From positions 2,327,511-2,391,510 of the forward strand of contig CP129490.1 of the NCBI GenBank assembly GCA_030584085.1: a stretch of 64,000 nt of DNA, in the 5' to 3' direction. Each line of letters begins with the position of its first letter. Within the stretch, counting starts at the first letter, position 1. The position numbers were made by a program, and so were the translations under genes. The DNA is from Melioribacteraceae bacterium (lineage in GTDB: Bacteria > Bacteroidota > Ignavibacteria > Ignavibacteriales > Melioribacteraceae). Shown piece by piece: positions 45,903 through 57,583 of this stretch. The notes under the pieces are model-generated. The model did not search any database, was not told the origin of the DNA, and saw only the letters and a program-made list of their open reading frames with translations.

Positions 45903-47690
45903 ATGAAGAAATTATTTCTTTTTCTTTTGGCATTCGCAATTGTAAGCATTGCACAAGATACATCTACTAATCCTGATATAACTATAGATGAACTTAGAGA
46001 TCATCTGAAGTATTTAGCATCAGATGAGCTGGAAGGCAGATTAGCCGGTTCGGAAGGCGGTAAACTCGCTGCCGAATATATCAAACAGCAATTTGAATAT
46101 GCCGGATTACTTCCCTTTTATGATGGCAGCTTTTTTCAAAATTTCGAATTCGTTCAAAACATAGAATTAGGTAGCAACAATTCCGCAAGTATTTCCTTCA
46201 GTGAAAATAAACTCGAATTAAGAATTGACGAAAATTTTACAGTTGCACCGTTTTCCGGTAATAATACCATCGAAGCAAAATTAGCCTTTACAGGTTACGG
46301 AATTTCTTCATCTAAATTAGAGTATGACGATTTTGCAGGTTTAGATTTAACAGGCAGAATTGCAATTATTATGAGATATAATCCTGATAACGATAGCGCG
46401 ATGAGCGAGTTTGATAGGTTTTCATCTCTTCGTGTGAAAGCTTCCGCTGCACGAGATGCCGGAGCTCTCGGAGTAATATTTGTAAATGGATATAAGCCGA
46501 ATGAAGACGATGACCTGATTGAATTCAAATATGATCGTGGTCCGGCAATGAATGACTTTCCAATCATTCATGTTAGAAGAACCATTATTGATGATTTGCT
46601 GAAGTCCGAAGGATATGATCTCAATGAATTACAAAAACAAATTGATGAAACAAAAAAACCGAATTCATTTTTACTTAATAATTCGACAGCATCAATTTCT
46701 ACAGATGTAAAGGAAATTATAGTTAATGGTGACAATGTTGCCGGCTATCTTGAAGGCAATGATCCAAATCTAAAAGATGAGTACATTGTAATAGGTGCGC
46801 ATTTCGATCATCTCGGCTGGGGTGTTGACGGATCGATGTACAGAGGTGATGAACCCATGATTCATAACGGTGCAGATGATAATGCGTCCGGAACTTCCGG
46901 TCTTTTAGAAATTGCTGAAAAGCTTGCCGCTAATAAAGAAAATTTGAAAAGAAGTATAGTATTTATGGGATTTAATGCAGAGGAACTTGGCTTACTTGGT
47001 TCTGCACATACTGTAAACAATTTTCCTGTTGATCTTCAGAATACTGTTGCAATGTTAAACATGGATATGATAGGCAGATTAAGTGATGACAAAGCCCTCA
47101 CAATTATTGGAACCGGAACTTCATCCGTTTGGAAAGAAATGCTTGAAACTAACAACACTATGGAATTTCAATTAAAATTTAATGACGACGGCTGGGGCGG
47201 AAGTGATCATCAATCATTTACATTAAAGGAAATTCCGGTATTATTTTTCTTTACCGGAATTCATGAAGATTACCATAAACCTTCCGATGATTGGGATAAG
47301 ATAAACTTAGAAGGACAAAAGAATGTTGCTGATTATGTGTATACAGTAACAACAAAAATAGATGAGTTGGATGAACGTCCGGATTTTATTAAAGTTGAGA
47401 GAACTGCTCCAAAAGGAGGAGGTGCAACTAAAGTTTACGTCGGTACAATACCTGAATTCGGTTGGAACGGTGAAGGATTCAAATTAGGTGGTGTTAGTGA
47501 AGGCGGTCCCGCACAAAAAGCCGGTTTACAAGGCGGTGATATAATGATTCAATTTGGTGAAAAGAAAGTCGTTAACATTTATGATTTTATGTATGCGATG
47601 AACGAGCACAAACCCGGCGATGTAGTTAAAGTAATAGTTTTACGTGGCGGAGAGGAAAAAGAATTTGATGTGACTCTTGAGAGTAAATAA
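45903..47690 (+). CDS. Secreted M28 aminopeptidase with PA and PDZ domains
   Basis: The protein has 595 residues with a signal peptide ending SIAQ. A PA-type insert (about 100-270, DFAGLDLTGRIAIIMRYNPD) precedes the catalytic M28 core. Zinc ligands are in GAHFDHLGWG, NGADDNASGTSG, FNAEELGLLGS and MLNMDMIGRL, plus a late histidine in HEDYHKPSDDWDKI. A C-terminal PDZ domain (about 510-595) has KLGGVSEGGPAQKAGLQGGD. It likely degrades peptides in the periplasm or outside. It is transcribed alone and followed by a strong terminator. Confidence 0.92.
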   Translation: MKKLFLFLLAFAIVSIAQDTSTNPDITIDELRDHLKYLASDELEGRLAGSEGGKLAAEYIKQQFEYAGLLPFYDGSFFQNFEFVQNIELGSNNSASISFSENKLELRIDENFTVAPFSGNNTIEAKLAFTGYGISSSKLEYDDFAGLDLTGRIAIIMRYNPDNDSAMSEFDRFSSLRVKASAARDAGALGVIFVNGYKPNEDDDLIEFKYDRGPAMNDFPIIHVRRTIIDDLLKSEGYDLNELQKQIDETKKPNSFLLNNSTASISTDVKEIIVNGDNVAGYLEGNDPNLKDEYIVIGAHFDHLGWGVDGSMYRGDEPMIHNGADDNASGTSGLLEIAEKLAANKENLKRSIVFMGFNAEELGLLGSAHTVNNFPVDLQNTVAMLNMDMIGRLSDDKALTIIGTGTSSVWKEMLETNNTMEFQLKFNDDGWGGSDHQSFTLKEIPVLFFFTGIHEDYHKPSDDWDKINLEGQKNVADYVYTVTTKIDELDERPDFIKVERTAPKGGGATKVYVGTIPEFGWNGEGFKLGGVSEGGPAQKAGLQGGDIMIQFGEKKVVNIYDFMYAMNEHKPGDVVKVIVLRGGEEKEFDVTLESK

Positions 47691-47718
47691 TATTTGAGTT
47701 GGAGTTTGTGAGAATAAT

Positions 47719-47744
47719 GGGGAGTCAATTGGCTCCCCTTTTTT
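47719..47744 (+). terminator. Rho-independent terminator after the M28 gene
   Basis: GGGGAG and CTCCCC form a stem with an 8-nt loop, followed by six T residues. It begins 29 bp after the stop codon. Confidence 0.92.
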
Positions 47745-47765
47745 ATGTCAAAGCTGCATAAATGT

Positions 47766-47988
47766 TTGAGTATAAGTTGATCGAAGGTTGAGCGGAAGTT
47801 AATCGAAAGTAGAACCTACCTATATTCTACGCCACTTTGTCACACTCTTCTAATTAATTCAGAAAATTCGGCCATTGGACGGCACTGCTTCGAGACTAGA
47901 ACGGCACTGCTACGGCGCTGTGACGGCAACGCCTCGAGAACTATTCGAGAGTCACTCGAGAACTCTTCGAGAATCATTCGAGAAATGG
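47766..47988. repeat. Intergenic tract with 11-bp periodicity (two blocks)
   Basis: Block one (47766-47809) has four 11-mers: TTGAGTATAAG, TTGATCGAAGG, TTGAGCGGAAG, TTAATCGAAAG. Block two (47868-47988) has eleven. They are mostly of two kinds, ACGGCACTGCT-like (47879, 47901, 47912, 47923) and TCGAGAACTAT-like (47890, 47934, 47945, 47956, 47967, 47978), and every unit has CG at positions 2-3. The rest of 47745-48145 shows no gene. An open frame crosses block two, but it lacks a start and ribosome site. Confidence 0.75.
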
Positions 47989-48145
47989 GTATGAACCGGA
48001 TGGCAATTAGGTGTAGATAAATCTGAATAATTATGTATTATTTTGAGAATTTTGAACGTAATTGCTTACCGTTCACAAATAGTTGTTATCCAAATCTTTT
48101 GGAGTAATTTTATATAAATATTCTTATGTTTTTTTAAGCGAATTA

Positions 48146-48412
48146 TTATTCCATAGAACGCAATTCACCTTTATTATATTTGTGTATAATGCTGGCAATT
48201 AATGTTTGATATGGAATACCTTCCTCTATTGCTTTTACTTGAATATCATTGTAATCTTTCGAAGTCAAACGAATGTTTATCCTTTTGTTTTTGGCCAAAC
48301 TCTCTTTTGCGGCTTGTTCAAACTTCTTTTTATCTTTTCTTTTTACCGATTTCCATTCACCTTTTTTATAGGATTCCATTAATTCTTTTTCTTCTTTATC
48401 TAAATATTTCAT
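48146..48412 (-). CDS. brnA: BrnA-like/CopG-family antitoxin
   Basis: The protein has 88 residues. A charged N-terminal helix (LMESYKKGEWKSVKRKDKKK) precedes a ribbon-helix-helix part: KNKRINIRLTSKDYNDIQVK then EGIPYQTLIASIIHKYNKG. This is the usual BrnA/CopG design: a DNA-binding, toxin-neutralising protein that represses its own operon. It overlaps brnT by 4 bp, in the toxin-first order typical of BrnTA. Confidence 0.85.
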   Translation of the reverse strand: MKYLDKEEKELMESYKKGEWKSVKRKDKKKFEQAAKESLAKNKRINIRLTSKDYNDIQVKAIEEGIPYQTLIASIIHKYNKGELRSME

Positions 48413-48693
48413 CTGTCTTCTCCTTCATTTAAATATTGTTTTGTTGCTTCTCTGCTCGGATAAATTGTTTTCATAAAATATTTTTTATCATCTTCAACAA
48501 ACGGAACAACATACGCATAATTTCCAACTTCTATAATGAACATTTTTTGATTTGGATACTTTTCTTTATCAGGGTGGTCTAAGATGTCCAAAATCTTTCC
48601 ATTAGAGATTGCTAATACGATTTCTTCAAAAGATATATTTCGTGTTTCTTTTAAAATATTATTCTTTTCTTCATTCCAATCGTAATATTTCAT
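48409..48693 (-). CDS. brnT: BrnT-like ribonuclease toxin
   Basis: The start is the ATG at 48693 (MKYYDWNEEKNNILKETRN), with AAGGGA upstream; a TTG one codon earlier is possible. The 94 residues match BrnT (RelE-like fold): DWNEEKN, ISFEEIVLAIS, then FIIEVGNYAYVVPFVEDDKK and the C-terminal TIYPSREATKQYL. It would be an mRNA-cleaving toxin. It lies about 120 bp from the distal end of the CRISPR array. Confidence 0.85.
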   Translation of the reverse strand: MKYYDWNEEKNNILKETRNISFEEIVLAISNGKILDILDHPDKEKYPNQKMFIIEVGNYAYVVPFVEDDKKYFMKTIYPSREATKQYLNEGEDR

Positions 48694-48812
48694 CAATCAT
48701 TTTTCCCTTGAATTAGCCGTGTGCCTTATCGGCGACAATAAATTATGAATTCATTTTAAATAAATCAAGAGATTCTTTTCATCCTTTTCTGCGGTATAAC
48801 TACTACTTGATC

Positions 48813-52226
<3,414 letters not shown>

Positions 52227-52400
52227 AGTTACTACCCTAACTGTATAAAATATACTGTGTTAACTTAAGGTTTTTGCTAACAAAGTAAAGAACAAGAAAA
52301 AAAATCTACACTGTTACTTAAAACAGCATTTATGGCTCATTTTTAAACAGCTAACCTACTAGGGTTTTTGTGTATGCTTCACTTAGCAAAAATCAAAATT
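52227..52400 (-). promoter_or_regulatory. CRISPR leader
   Basis: This 174-bp AT-rich stretch lies between cas2 and the first leader-proximal repeat. It has A-runs and TA-rich segments and no open frame. Its position and the array orientation make it the leader, with the array promoter and the site where new spacers enter. Confidence 0.7.
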
Positions 52401-52691
52401 TTATAAAATAAATGTGTCATCAAAACTCAGATTTTTGTCTTTACCATAGCGTTCCAATCTTCGCTGCCAATTAGCGCCAAGGTGGTAAAACCTTAGACTG
52501 TCTTCCTTTTCATCGTAAATTGATAAAAGCTCATTTTTAAACATTTCCCATTGGGAAGGATCTACAACACATTCAAACACAGAATTTTGTGCTCTTATAC
52601 CATAGTTTAAACAAGTGTCAGCGACTTTTTTTAATCTCTTTTTTCCACTGATCTTTTTCGTTGAAACGTCATAACTAATTACAACCATCAT
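52401..52691 (-). CDS. cas2: CRISPR-associated endonuclease Cas2
   Basis: The protein has 96 residues, a ferredoxin-like fold: MVVISYDVSTKK with the conserved first-strand aspartate, then RAQNSVFECVVDPSQWEMF and LRFYHLGANW. It is part of the Cas1-Cas2 spacer-integration complex. It starts 6 bp after cas1, next to the leader. Confidence 0.96.
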   Translation of the reverse strand: MMVVISYDVSTKKISGKKRLKKVADTCLNYGIRAQNSVFECVVDPSQWEMFKNELLSIYDEKEDSLRFYHLGANWQRRLERYGKDKNLSFDDTFIL

Positions 52692-52697
52692 AATAAT

Positions 52698-53726
52698 TTA
52701 CCTCAAATAAAATGGTGGATAGTCTTCTATATCGCCTCTAATATAACGTGCAAGTAGTTGGGCTTGTATGTGAGGCAATAATCCGATTGTCATTTTTTCA
52801 CCAAGAAACGGATGGGTTATTTCTTCCTGTTTTCTTTTTTGATAAGCAGTTAATAGTGCTTTTCTTGCATCATCAGACATTCTAACTTCGCCCGATTCTC
52901 TTATCTCGAAATCTTTTTTTGATACTTGTTTTAAGTTGATTAGATTCAACATAATTCTATCCCCCATATAGGCTCTGAATTCTTCCATTACATCAAGAGC
53001 GAGACTTGGTCTTCCTGATCTTAGTTGATGTAAAAATCCAACTTGAGGATCAAGACCGACTGTTTCTAAAGCTGATCGAACATCGTTAACTAAGATTGCA
53101 TATGTAAATGATAACAATGCATTTGCGGGATCGAGAGGCGGTCGTTTTGATCTTTGTGTAAAAGTAAAATCATCTTTTTGAGACGTTATTAAGTTTGAAA
53201 GTACGCTGAAATATATATTTGCACATTCCCCTTCATAACCTCTTAGCTCATCTAATGATCGGGTTTCTTCAATTTTCTTCAATCTTTTAGCCATCACATC
53301 AACTACTAATTCGATTTCTTCAGGAGATAAGTCGGGATGATTTCTTTGATGTCTCAAAAGTATATAGCGGTAATTTGAAACCTTTGCAGCAATAATTGGT
53401 CTTGCAAGTTTAAGCGAGAGAAATTCGTCATCGGATATTGCATACTGGGCTTTACGCAATAAAACATTTCCTTTTTGAGCACCGTAAACCCGAGCAAGAA
53501 ATTTCCCATTCATAGAAAGATAGCTTATACCAATATTGATTTCTGCACAGTACGCCATAAGCGCTGGCGTTAATGCTCTGAAACCGAAACAAACAATATT
53601 TTCGATCGAATGAGTTGGAGCCTGGAAAACTTTTTCGTCATTTATTTTTACAACAAATGTCTCTCGTTCTTTATGAACAAATGCATCTTCCGAGGTAATG
53701 TAAAGTGTGTTAAGATGTTTTTTCAT
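52698..53726 (-). CDS. cas1: CRISPR-associated integrase Cas1 (type I-C)
   Basis: The protein has 342 residues. The N-terminal beta domain (MKKHLNTLYITSEDAFVHKE) precedes the helical catalytic domain with metal ligands: Glu in YEGECANIYFSVL, His in LGLDPQVGFLHQLRSGRPSLALD (preceded by the segment LSFTYAILVND), and Asp/Glu in DVMEEFR. It inserts spacers with Cas2 and Cas4. It overlaps cas4 by 4 bp. Confidence 0.97.
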   Translation of the reverse strand: MKKHLNTLYITSEDAFVHKERETFVVKINDEKVFQAPTHSIENIVCFGFRALTPALMAYCAEINIGISYLSMNGKFLARVYGAQKGNVLLRKAQYAISDDEFLSLKLARPIIAAKVSNYRYILLRHQRNHPDLSPEEIELVVDVMAKRLKKIEETRSLDELRGYEGECANIYFSVLSNLITSQKDDFTFTQRSKRPPLDPANALLSFTYAILVNDVRSALETVGLDPQVGFLHQLRSGRPSLALDVMEEFRAYMGDRIMLNLINLKQVSKKDFEIRESGEVRMSDDARKALLTAYQKRKQEEITHPFLGEKMTIGLLPHIQAQLLARYIRGDIEDYPPFYLR

Positions 53727-54346
53727 AATGTATATAATCCTTTAATGTAATTTTTTAACTTACGGCTGTTCATCGCTTTTGGTTGACAAATTGGTTGCAA
53801 CGAACAATTTTTACATTTTGCAGCATACTCTGCTTTAGGAATTTTTTTACTTGTTACGATATCCCTCACAGAAATGATAATGTTTTCCGTTTGGGAGCGA
53901 AGTTCATCATTAATTTCAACAACATCCCGCCTTCTAATTTTTCCGTAAAAGAATGCTCCTTGTGTAATTATTGTATTAAGCATTTCTTCAAGACAAAGAA
54001 CTTGTGCACAGAGCTGTACCTTGTCGCTTAAATCATCTTTTGGTTTTCCGGATTTAAATTCCACCGGCAAAATAAATTTCCCTTTTTGATTTTCATGGAA
54101 TTCAACTACATCACAACGCCCAACAATTCCGTACTTAAATGAATGAATTCGTAATCCGCGAACAGTTTTAACATCGCCGCGTGTTTCGTATGTGTCGGTA
54201 TCAACTTTTTCATGAAGAATATTACCTCGGGTGGTAAATAGATTTTCCTGCCAAACATCATCTACATGTATTAGTCCGCATTGTCTAGGACAATAGACGT
54301 AATGTTGTAAGGCGCTTATCATTATGAATTGTTCTTCTGTGTACAT
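53723..54346 (-). CDS. cas4: CRISPR-associated exonuclease Cas4
   Basis: The protein has 207 residues. Iron-sulfur cysteines are in YVYCPRQCGLIHVDD and the C-terminal CKNCSLQPICQPK. The nuclease core has GRCDVVEF and LPVEFKSGKPK (PD-(D/E)xK). In type I-C systems Cas4 trims prespacers and sets PAM and orientation. Its start lies 8 bp from a palindromic repeat that separates it from the interference genes, so transcription from cas3 may be reduced here. Confidence 0.96.
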   Translation of the reverse strand: MYTEEQFIMISALQHYVYCPRQCGLIHVDDVWQENLFTTRGNILHEKVDTDTYETRGDVKTVRGLRIHSFKYGIVGRCDVVEFHENQKGKFILPVEFKSGKPKDDLSDKVQLCAQVLCLEEMLNTIITQGAFFYGKIRRRDVVEINDELRSQTENIIISVRDIVTSKKIPKAEYAAKCKNCSLQPICQPKAMNSRKLKNYIKGLYTL

Positions 54347-54354
54347 TTTCCTGA

Positions 54355-54411
54355 CTCATCCCCATACCCCTTCTCCCCGCAAGCGGGATCTTCGACTTCA
54401 AAGAGAAGGGG
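54355..54411. repeat. Palindromic repeat, left copy, with inserted hairpin
   Basis: The copy starts CTCATCCCCATACCCCTTCTC and closes with TTCAAAGAGAAGGGG, the same elements as the right copy at 54818. The loop is expanded by about 21 bp (54376-54396) that contain its own small hairpin CCCGC-AA-GCGGG. It separates the DUF559 stop from cas4. Confidence 0.8.
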
Positions 54412-54415
54412 AGTA

Positions 54416-54802
54416 TTATTTTTGATATTCTCTTTTGATCTCATTTAATACTTTACTTAAATCAGTTTCGATTTCTTTATTTGTGAACCTAATAACTGTT
54501 ACTCCGAGATTTTTAATATCTTCCGTTCTTAGCATGTCGAACTCTTTCTGCTTTATGTGGTAACCGCCGTCAATTTCAATAACTAACTTTAATTCATGAC
54601 AATAAAAATCAGCTATATAAAATGATTCCTTTCCTCCCAAATTATAGAATAACGGAAATTGCCTATTGAACTTTTTACCCATAAATTTTCTGTTGCGTAC
54701 AGCTTCCCAGAAAATTATTTCTGCTTTTGTAGAGTTTTTTCTTAACTCTCTACAAAGCTTTATTGCAACTGGATTTAAATTAGATTTTGAGTTCAGACTC
54801 AT
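54416..54802 (-). CDS. DUF559 (Vsr-like) endonuclease-domain protein inside the cas operon
   Basis: The protein has 128 residues. DUF559 motifs are clear: ELRKNSTKAEIIFWEAVRNR, KKFNRQFPLF, then FYIADFYCHELKLVIEIDGG, which supplies the D...ExD core of the Vsr/restriction-endonuclease fold. The end is TEDIKNLGVTVIRFTNKEI. I start at the ATG (MSLNSKSNLNP); a TTG at 54817 would add five residues and touch the repeat. It lies between cas7 and cas4, where I-C operons normally have no gene, and is flanked by related palindromic repeats. It is probably a small mobile unit rather than a Cas protein. Confidence 0.88.
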   Translation of the reverse strand: MSLNSKSNLNPVAIKLCRELRKNSTKAEIIFWEAVRNRKFMGKKFNRQFPLFYNLGGKESFYIADFYCHELKLVIEIDGGYHIKQKEFDMLRTEDIKNLGVTVIRFTNKEIETDLSKVLNEIKREYQK

Positions 54803-54817
54803 TAAATACTTCTTCAA

Positions 54818-54895
54818 CTCATCCCCAACCCCTTCTCTTCAAAGAGAAGGGGCTTTTAAAAGTCCCTCTCTCTGGAGAGAGGGACTTAGGGTGAG
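54818..54895. repeat. Composite palindromic repeat, right copy
   Basis: Two hairpins are joined by CTTTTAAAAG: CCCCTTCTC-TTCAAA-GAGAAGGGG, then GTCCCTCTC-TCTG-GAGAGAGGGAC. The outer ends CTCATCCCCAA and TTAGGGTGAG are nearly complementary, so the whole 78 bp can fold on itself, like paired REP elements. The first hairpin matches the left copy. Confidence 0.85.
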
Positions 54896-54963
54896 TGGGC
54901 TTTAAAGGATGATAAAAATTAATTTCCTTATCTCTCAGTCAATTGCAATAACATATTTATTAT

Positions 54964-55815
54964 TTACTTAACCTCAACAACCTTAAATATCTCTGTGAAT
55001 TTTTCACCGTCAAGAAGTATTTCGTAATCGGAGTAATCTCTAGCGGGTCCATCTGTTAATTTTTTATGAGTTACACGGTCAAACAATTCGTGAGCAAGTT
55101 GGTTGCCCAATGCTGTTTGATGTTTGAATACAATCAACTTTCTTGTATTCATCATTCCACGTGCTGCTGAATGGTCGTGTTCGAACATATTTTGCATTGC
55201 TTCCCAGAATAAACTCAAATCTTCTTCATTGAAACCCGTTTGGTTTGCTAAGTGTGCAGATATAAAGCCGTGGGCTCTGTATAATCCATAAGGTACAGTA
55301 TATTTTCTTCCCATTTCTGAGCCGCCGGTTTCTGATCTTGCTTCTGTAGTTTTCGCTACTCGTGTAATGCTATGTTCAAGTGCAACTATTGGATCAGTTG
55401 AACGCGCAAAGGTTATTTGAATTGGTCCACGAACTTGGCCGGCATTTTTACCTGTAGACATAACCGCACCAAAAGTTCTAACATCATAATAATTTTTGCA
55501 CATCCACATTCTAGCTGATTCAGTTTTGTCTTTATCTTTTTCCTTTTTACTTACCTCGTCATCTTCGTGTGCCTCATCGATTAAATTATTAAGTACAGCC
55601 CTTTCTTTTATAAAGATATTATAAGGTGTTTTTTCTTCTTTGGTCAACTGTACGTAGTTCCGCACTTTTCTTTTAATACAAACATCTGTTACTAAACCGT
55701 TCGCTGTTTCTGCATCAATCCTTGGTAAGTTACCCGCATCGGGATCACCATTTGGATTACCGTCTTTTACATCAAAATAAAAAACAAAGTCATAACGATT
55801 TTTAATTGTTTCCAT
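54964..55815 (-). CDS. cas7: Type I-C Cascade backbone protein Cas7 (Csd2)
   Basis: The protein has 283 residues, the family's usual size. It opens with a ferredoxin-like strand ([20 protein letters not shown]). Family motifs [20 protein letters not shown] and [14 protein letters not shown] follow. Several copies coat the crRNA. It starts 19 bp after cas8; what follows downstream is the inserted DUF559 unit, not cas4. Confidence 0.96.
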   Translation of the reverse strand: METIKNRYDFVFYFDVKDGNPNGDPDAGNLPRIDAETANGLVTDVCIKRKVRNYVQLTKEEKTPYNIFIKERAVLNNLIDEAHEDDEVSKKEKDKDKTESARMWMCKNYYDVRTFGAVMSTGKNAGQVRGPIQITFARSTDPIVALEHSITRVAKTTEARSETGGSEMGRKYTVPYGLYRAHGFISAHLANQTGFNEEDLSLFWEAMQNMFEHDHSAARGMMNTRKLIVFKHQTALGNQLAHELFDRVTHKKLTDGPARDYSDYEILLDGEKFTEIFKVVEVK

Positions 55816-55834
55816 TTTTATTCTCCTTTATTCA

Positions 55835-57583
55835 TCAATTTTTGTTTGTTTCATTTTCCAAAACTTCTTTCTCTGATTTCCTTGTAAAAAACTCTTGTCT
55901 TTGGTGATAATAGCCAACTGCAAAATGAGCTTGATCATTAAGTGCAAGGTTAGTGGGAAAAGATGATATTTCAGTAACCACATCCCCGATCATCTTTTCA
56001 AAATATATTTTTCTTCCGGCGTTCAGTTTTTTTAGGTGCGAGTTTTTTAAACCCAATAAACGTGGGAAAACAGTAATTGGGCTACTTGAGGCAGCACCAT
56101 AATATCTATCCCTAATAGTCGCATTAATTCCTGGATTAGCTTCTTCCTGAATTTTTTCCAATACCGCAAAAAGTCTCCCAATGCGATAAGCAGCATTGGT
56201 GTTGTTTGGATCGAGTCCCATTTTAATCTCCTTTTCATTCTTATTATGAATTTTATTAAACCTATTTAAGTATGCTTTAAGAATTGCAGCTCTGGTGCGG
56301 TTAACAGTTTGTTCAGCTCTTATTCTTCGAACACATTGCTGCATTAAAGTTCTAGGGTAAGGTGTACCATCAATAATGCTCTCAATAACAGCACCGGCAA
56401 GATTTGGCGGAACGTTATCCATTTTATAGGAAAGGGCGGTTGAGGATAATATCTGATAGAGAGAAAGATATTTATGATCTTTCGGTCCATGAACTATTTC
56501 AAAATCATCGAAATGTTTTTTTATATTTTTTCCGAAATCTTCAACAGATGGGGCTTTCCAAAAACGGACAGATATTCGTGCGGCGTTGGGGGCAAGTCCC
56601 AAAACATAAAAATGATTGGTTTTTTCTGATGAAAGTTTACCTGTAAATACAGAATTAATAAATGATTCAATTACTTGTACACCTTTATCGGGATTATCTT
56701 CATCCGGTTTTTGTGCAACAAGAAAGGAAAACATTTCTTCAGGATTCACTTCCTCTGTTTTCTTTTCCGTCCAAAAAAGTATTGTAGTATCTGCAATAGA
56801 AATTTTATTTTTTGAATCCTTGCCAAGCAAGAGATTTAAGGCTGTTGTATAAGCAAATGAACCACTCTCACTAATGGGTGAATTATAATTTTGCTTTTTT
56901 CCATAAGAGTTGAAGGCTGGCAAATTAAAAGAAATTAGAGCACCTCCTTGTGTCTGCCCACCACGGACACCTTTAATTTTTTGGTGAAGGCGGGCAACTT
57001 TTGTTTTTGTTTCACCTGTTATCAGACAAATTTCGTTCCCTTCATTCTGCACTGACCGTTTTAATTTTCCCCTTAAGTCATCACAAATGCAGTTATTTAA
57101 TGCTCCATCTATTCTAAATACAATGAATGGATTTTCATCAAGCATTTTTTGCCATAATTCGGTGTACCCTGAATTTTCAATTTTCTCAACCGGATCATTT
57201 TCAAGATATTTTAACAAAGAATTTATCGAATGGATGTTTTCGGGCTCTATTTCTTTTTTTATTCTTTCAATAAATAAATTAAACCTTTCATTGATGTCCT
57301 CACGATTTCTTGGATTTGCTCCAAGCGCATATTCAATATTATCCCACAGTAAATTTGATTTTTTCCCAACAGTTCTATTTACAGATTGAGGGACGAGAAA
57401 TTTTTTTGATCTTTTAAGTCTTCCTTCGCCTTCACGCGTATCTTCAATACTAATAAAAGCACCATCTTCATTAATTAATATTACATAAGGGATTTCTTTC
57501 CACTCCCATCCTTCTGGTGCAATATGACTGCCGGGATCAGCAGCTTTCCTCTGATAATAATCATACAAAGCTTGTAGTATCAT
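55835..57583 (-). CDS. cas8c: Type I-C large subunit Cas8c (Csd1)
   Basis: The protein has 582 residues, in the Csd1 range. It starts MILQALYDYYQRKAADPGSH and later has ICLITGETKTKVARLHQKIK and the GAALISFN-like GGALISFNLPAFNSYGK. It recognises the PAM and recruits Cas3. In I-C an internal start often also makes the small subunit Cas11; that is known of the family and not resolvable here. It overlaps cas5 by 4 bp. Confidence 0.95.
   Translation of the reverse strand: MILQALYDYYQRKAADPGSHIAPEGWEWKEIPYVILINEDGAFISIEDTREGEGRLKRSKKFLVPQSVNRTVGKKSNLLWDNIEYALGANPRNREDINERFNLFIERIKKEIEPENIHSINSLLKYLENDPVEKIENSGYTELWQKMLDENPFIVFRIDGALNNCICDDLRGKLKRSVQNEGNEICLITGETKTKVARLHQKIKGVRGGQTQGGALISFNLPAFNSYGKKQNYNSPISESGSFAYTTALNLLLGKDSKNKISIADTTILFWTEKKTEEVNPEEMFSFLVAQKPDEDNPDKGVQVIESFINSVFTGKLSSEKTNHFYVLGLAPNAARISVRFWKAPSVEDFGKNIKKHFDDFEIVHGPKDHKYLSLYQILSSTALSYKMDNVPPNLAGAVIESIIDGTPYPRTLMQQCVRRIRAEQTVNRTRAAILKAYLNRFNKIHNKNEKEIKMGLDPNNTNAAYRIGRLFAVLEKIQEEANPGINATIRDRYYGAASSSPITVFPRLLGLKNSHLKKLNAGRKIYFEKMIGDVVTEISSFPTNLALNDQAHFAVGYYHQRQEFFTRKSEKEVLENETNKN

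Noticed and set aside
47781-48018. Open frame across the 11-bp-periodic tract
   Set aside because: It has no start codon or ribosome site near its beginning, and the 11-bp period explains the openness of the frame.
54818-54895. Reading the right palindrome as a simple terminator of cas7
   Set aside because: Its double-hairpin design, match to the copy at 54355 and lack of a T-run fit a REP-like element better, although it may still slow transcription.
54666-54905. Plus-strand frame ending in a TPSLQREG/SPSLWREG-like peptide
   Set aside because: It is a translation of the palindromic repeat and of the antisense strand of DUF559.
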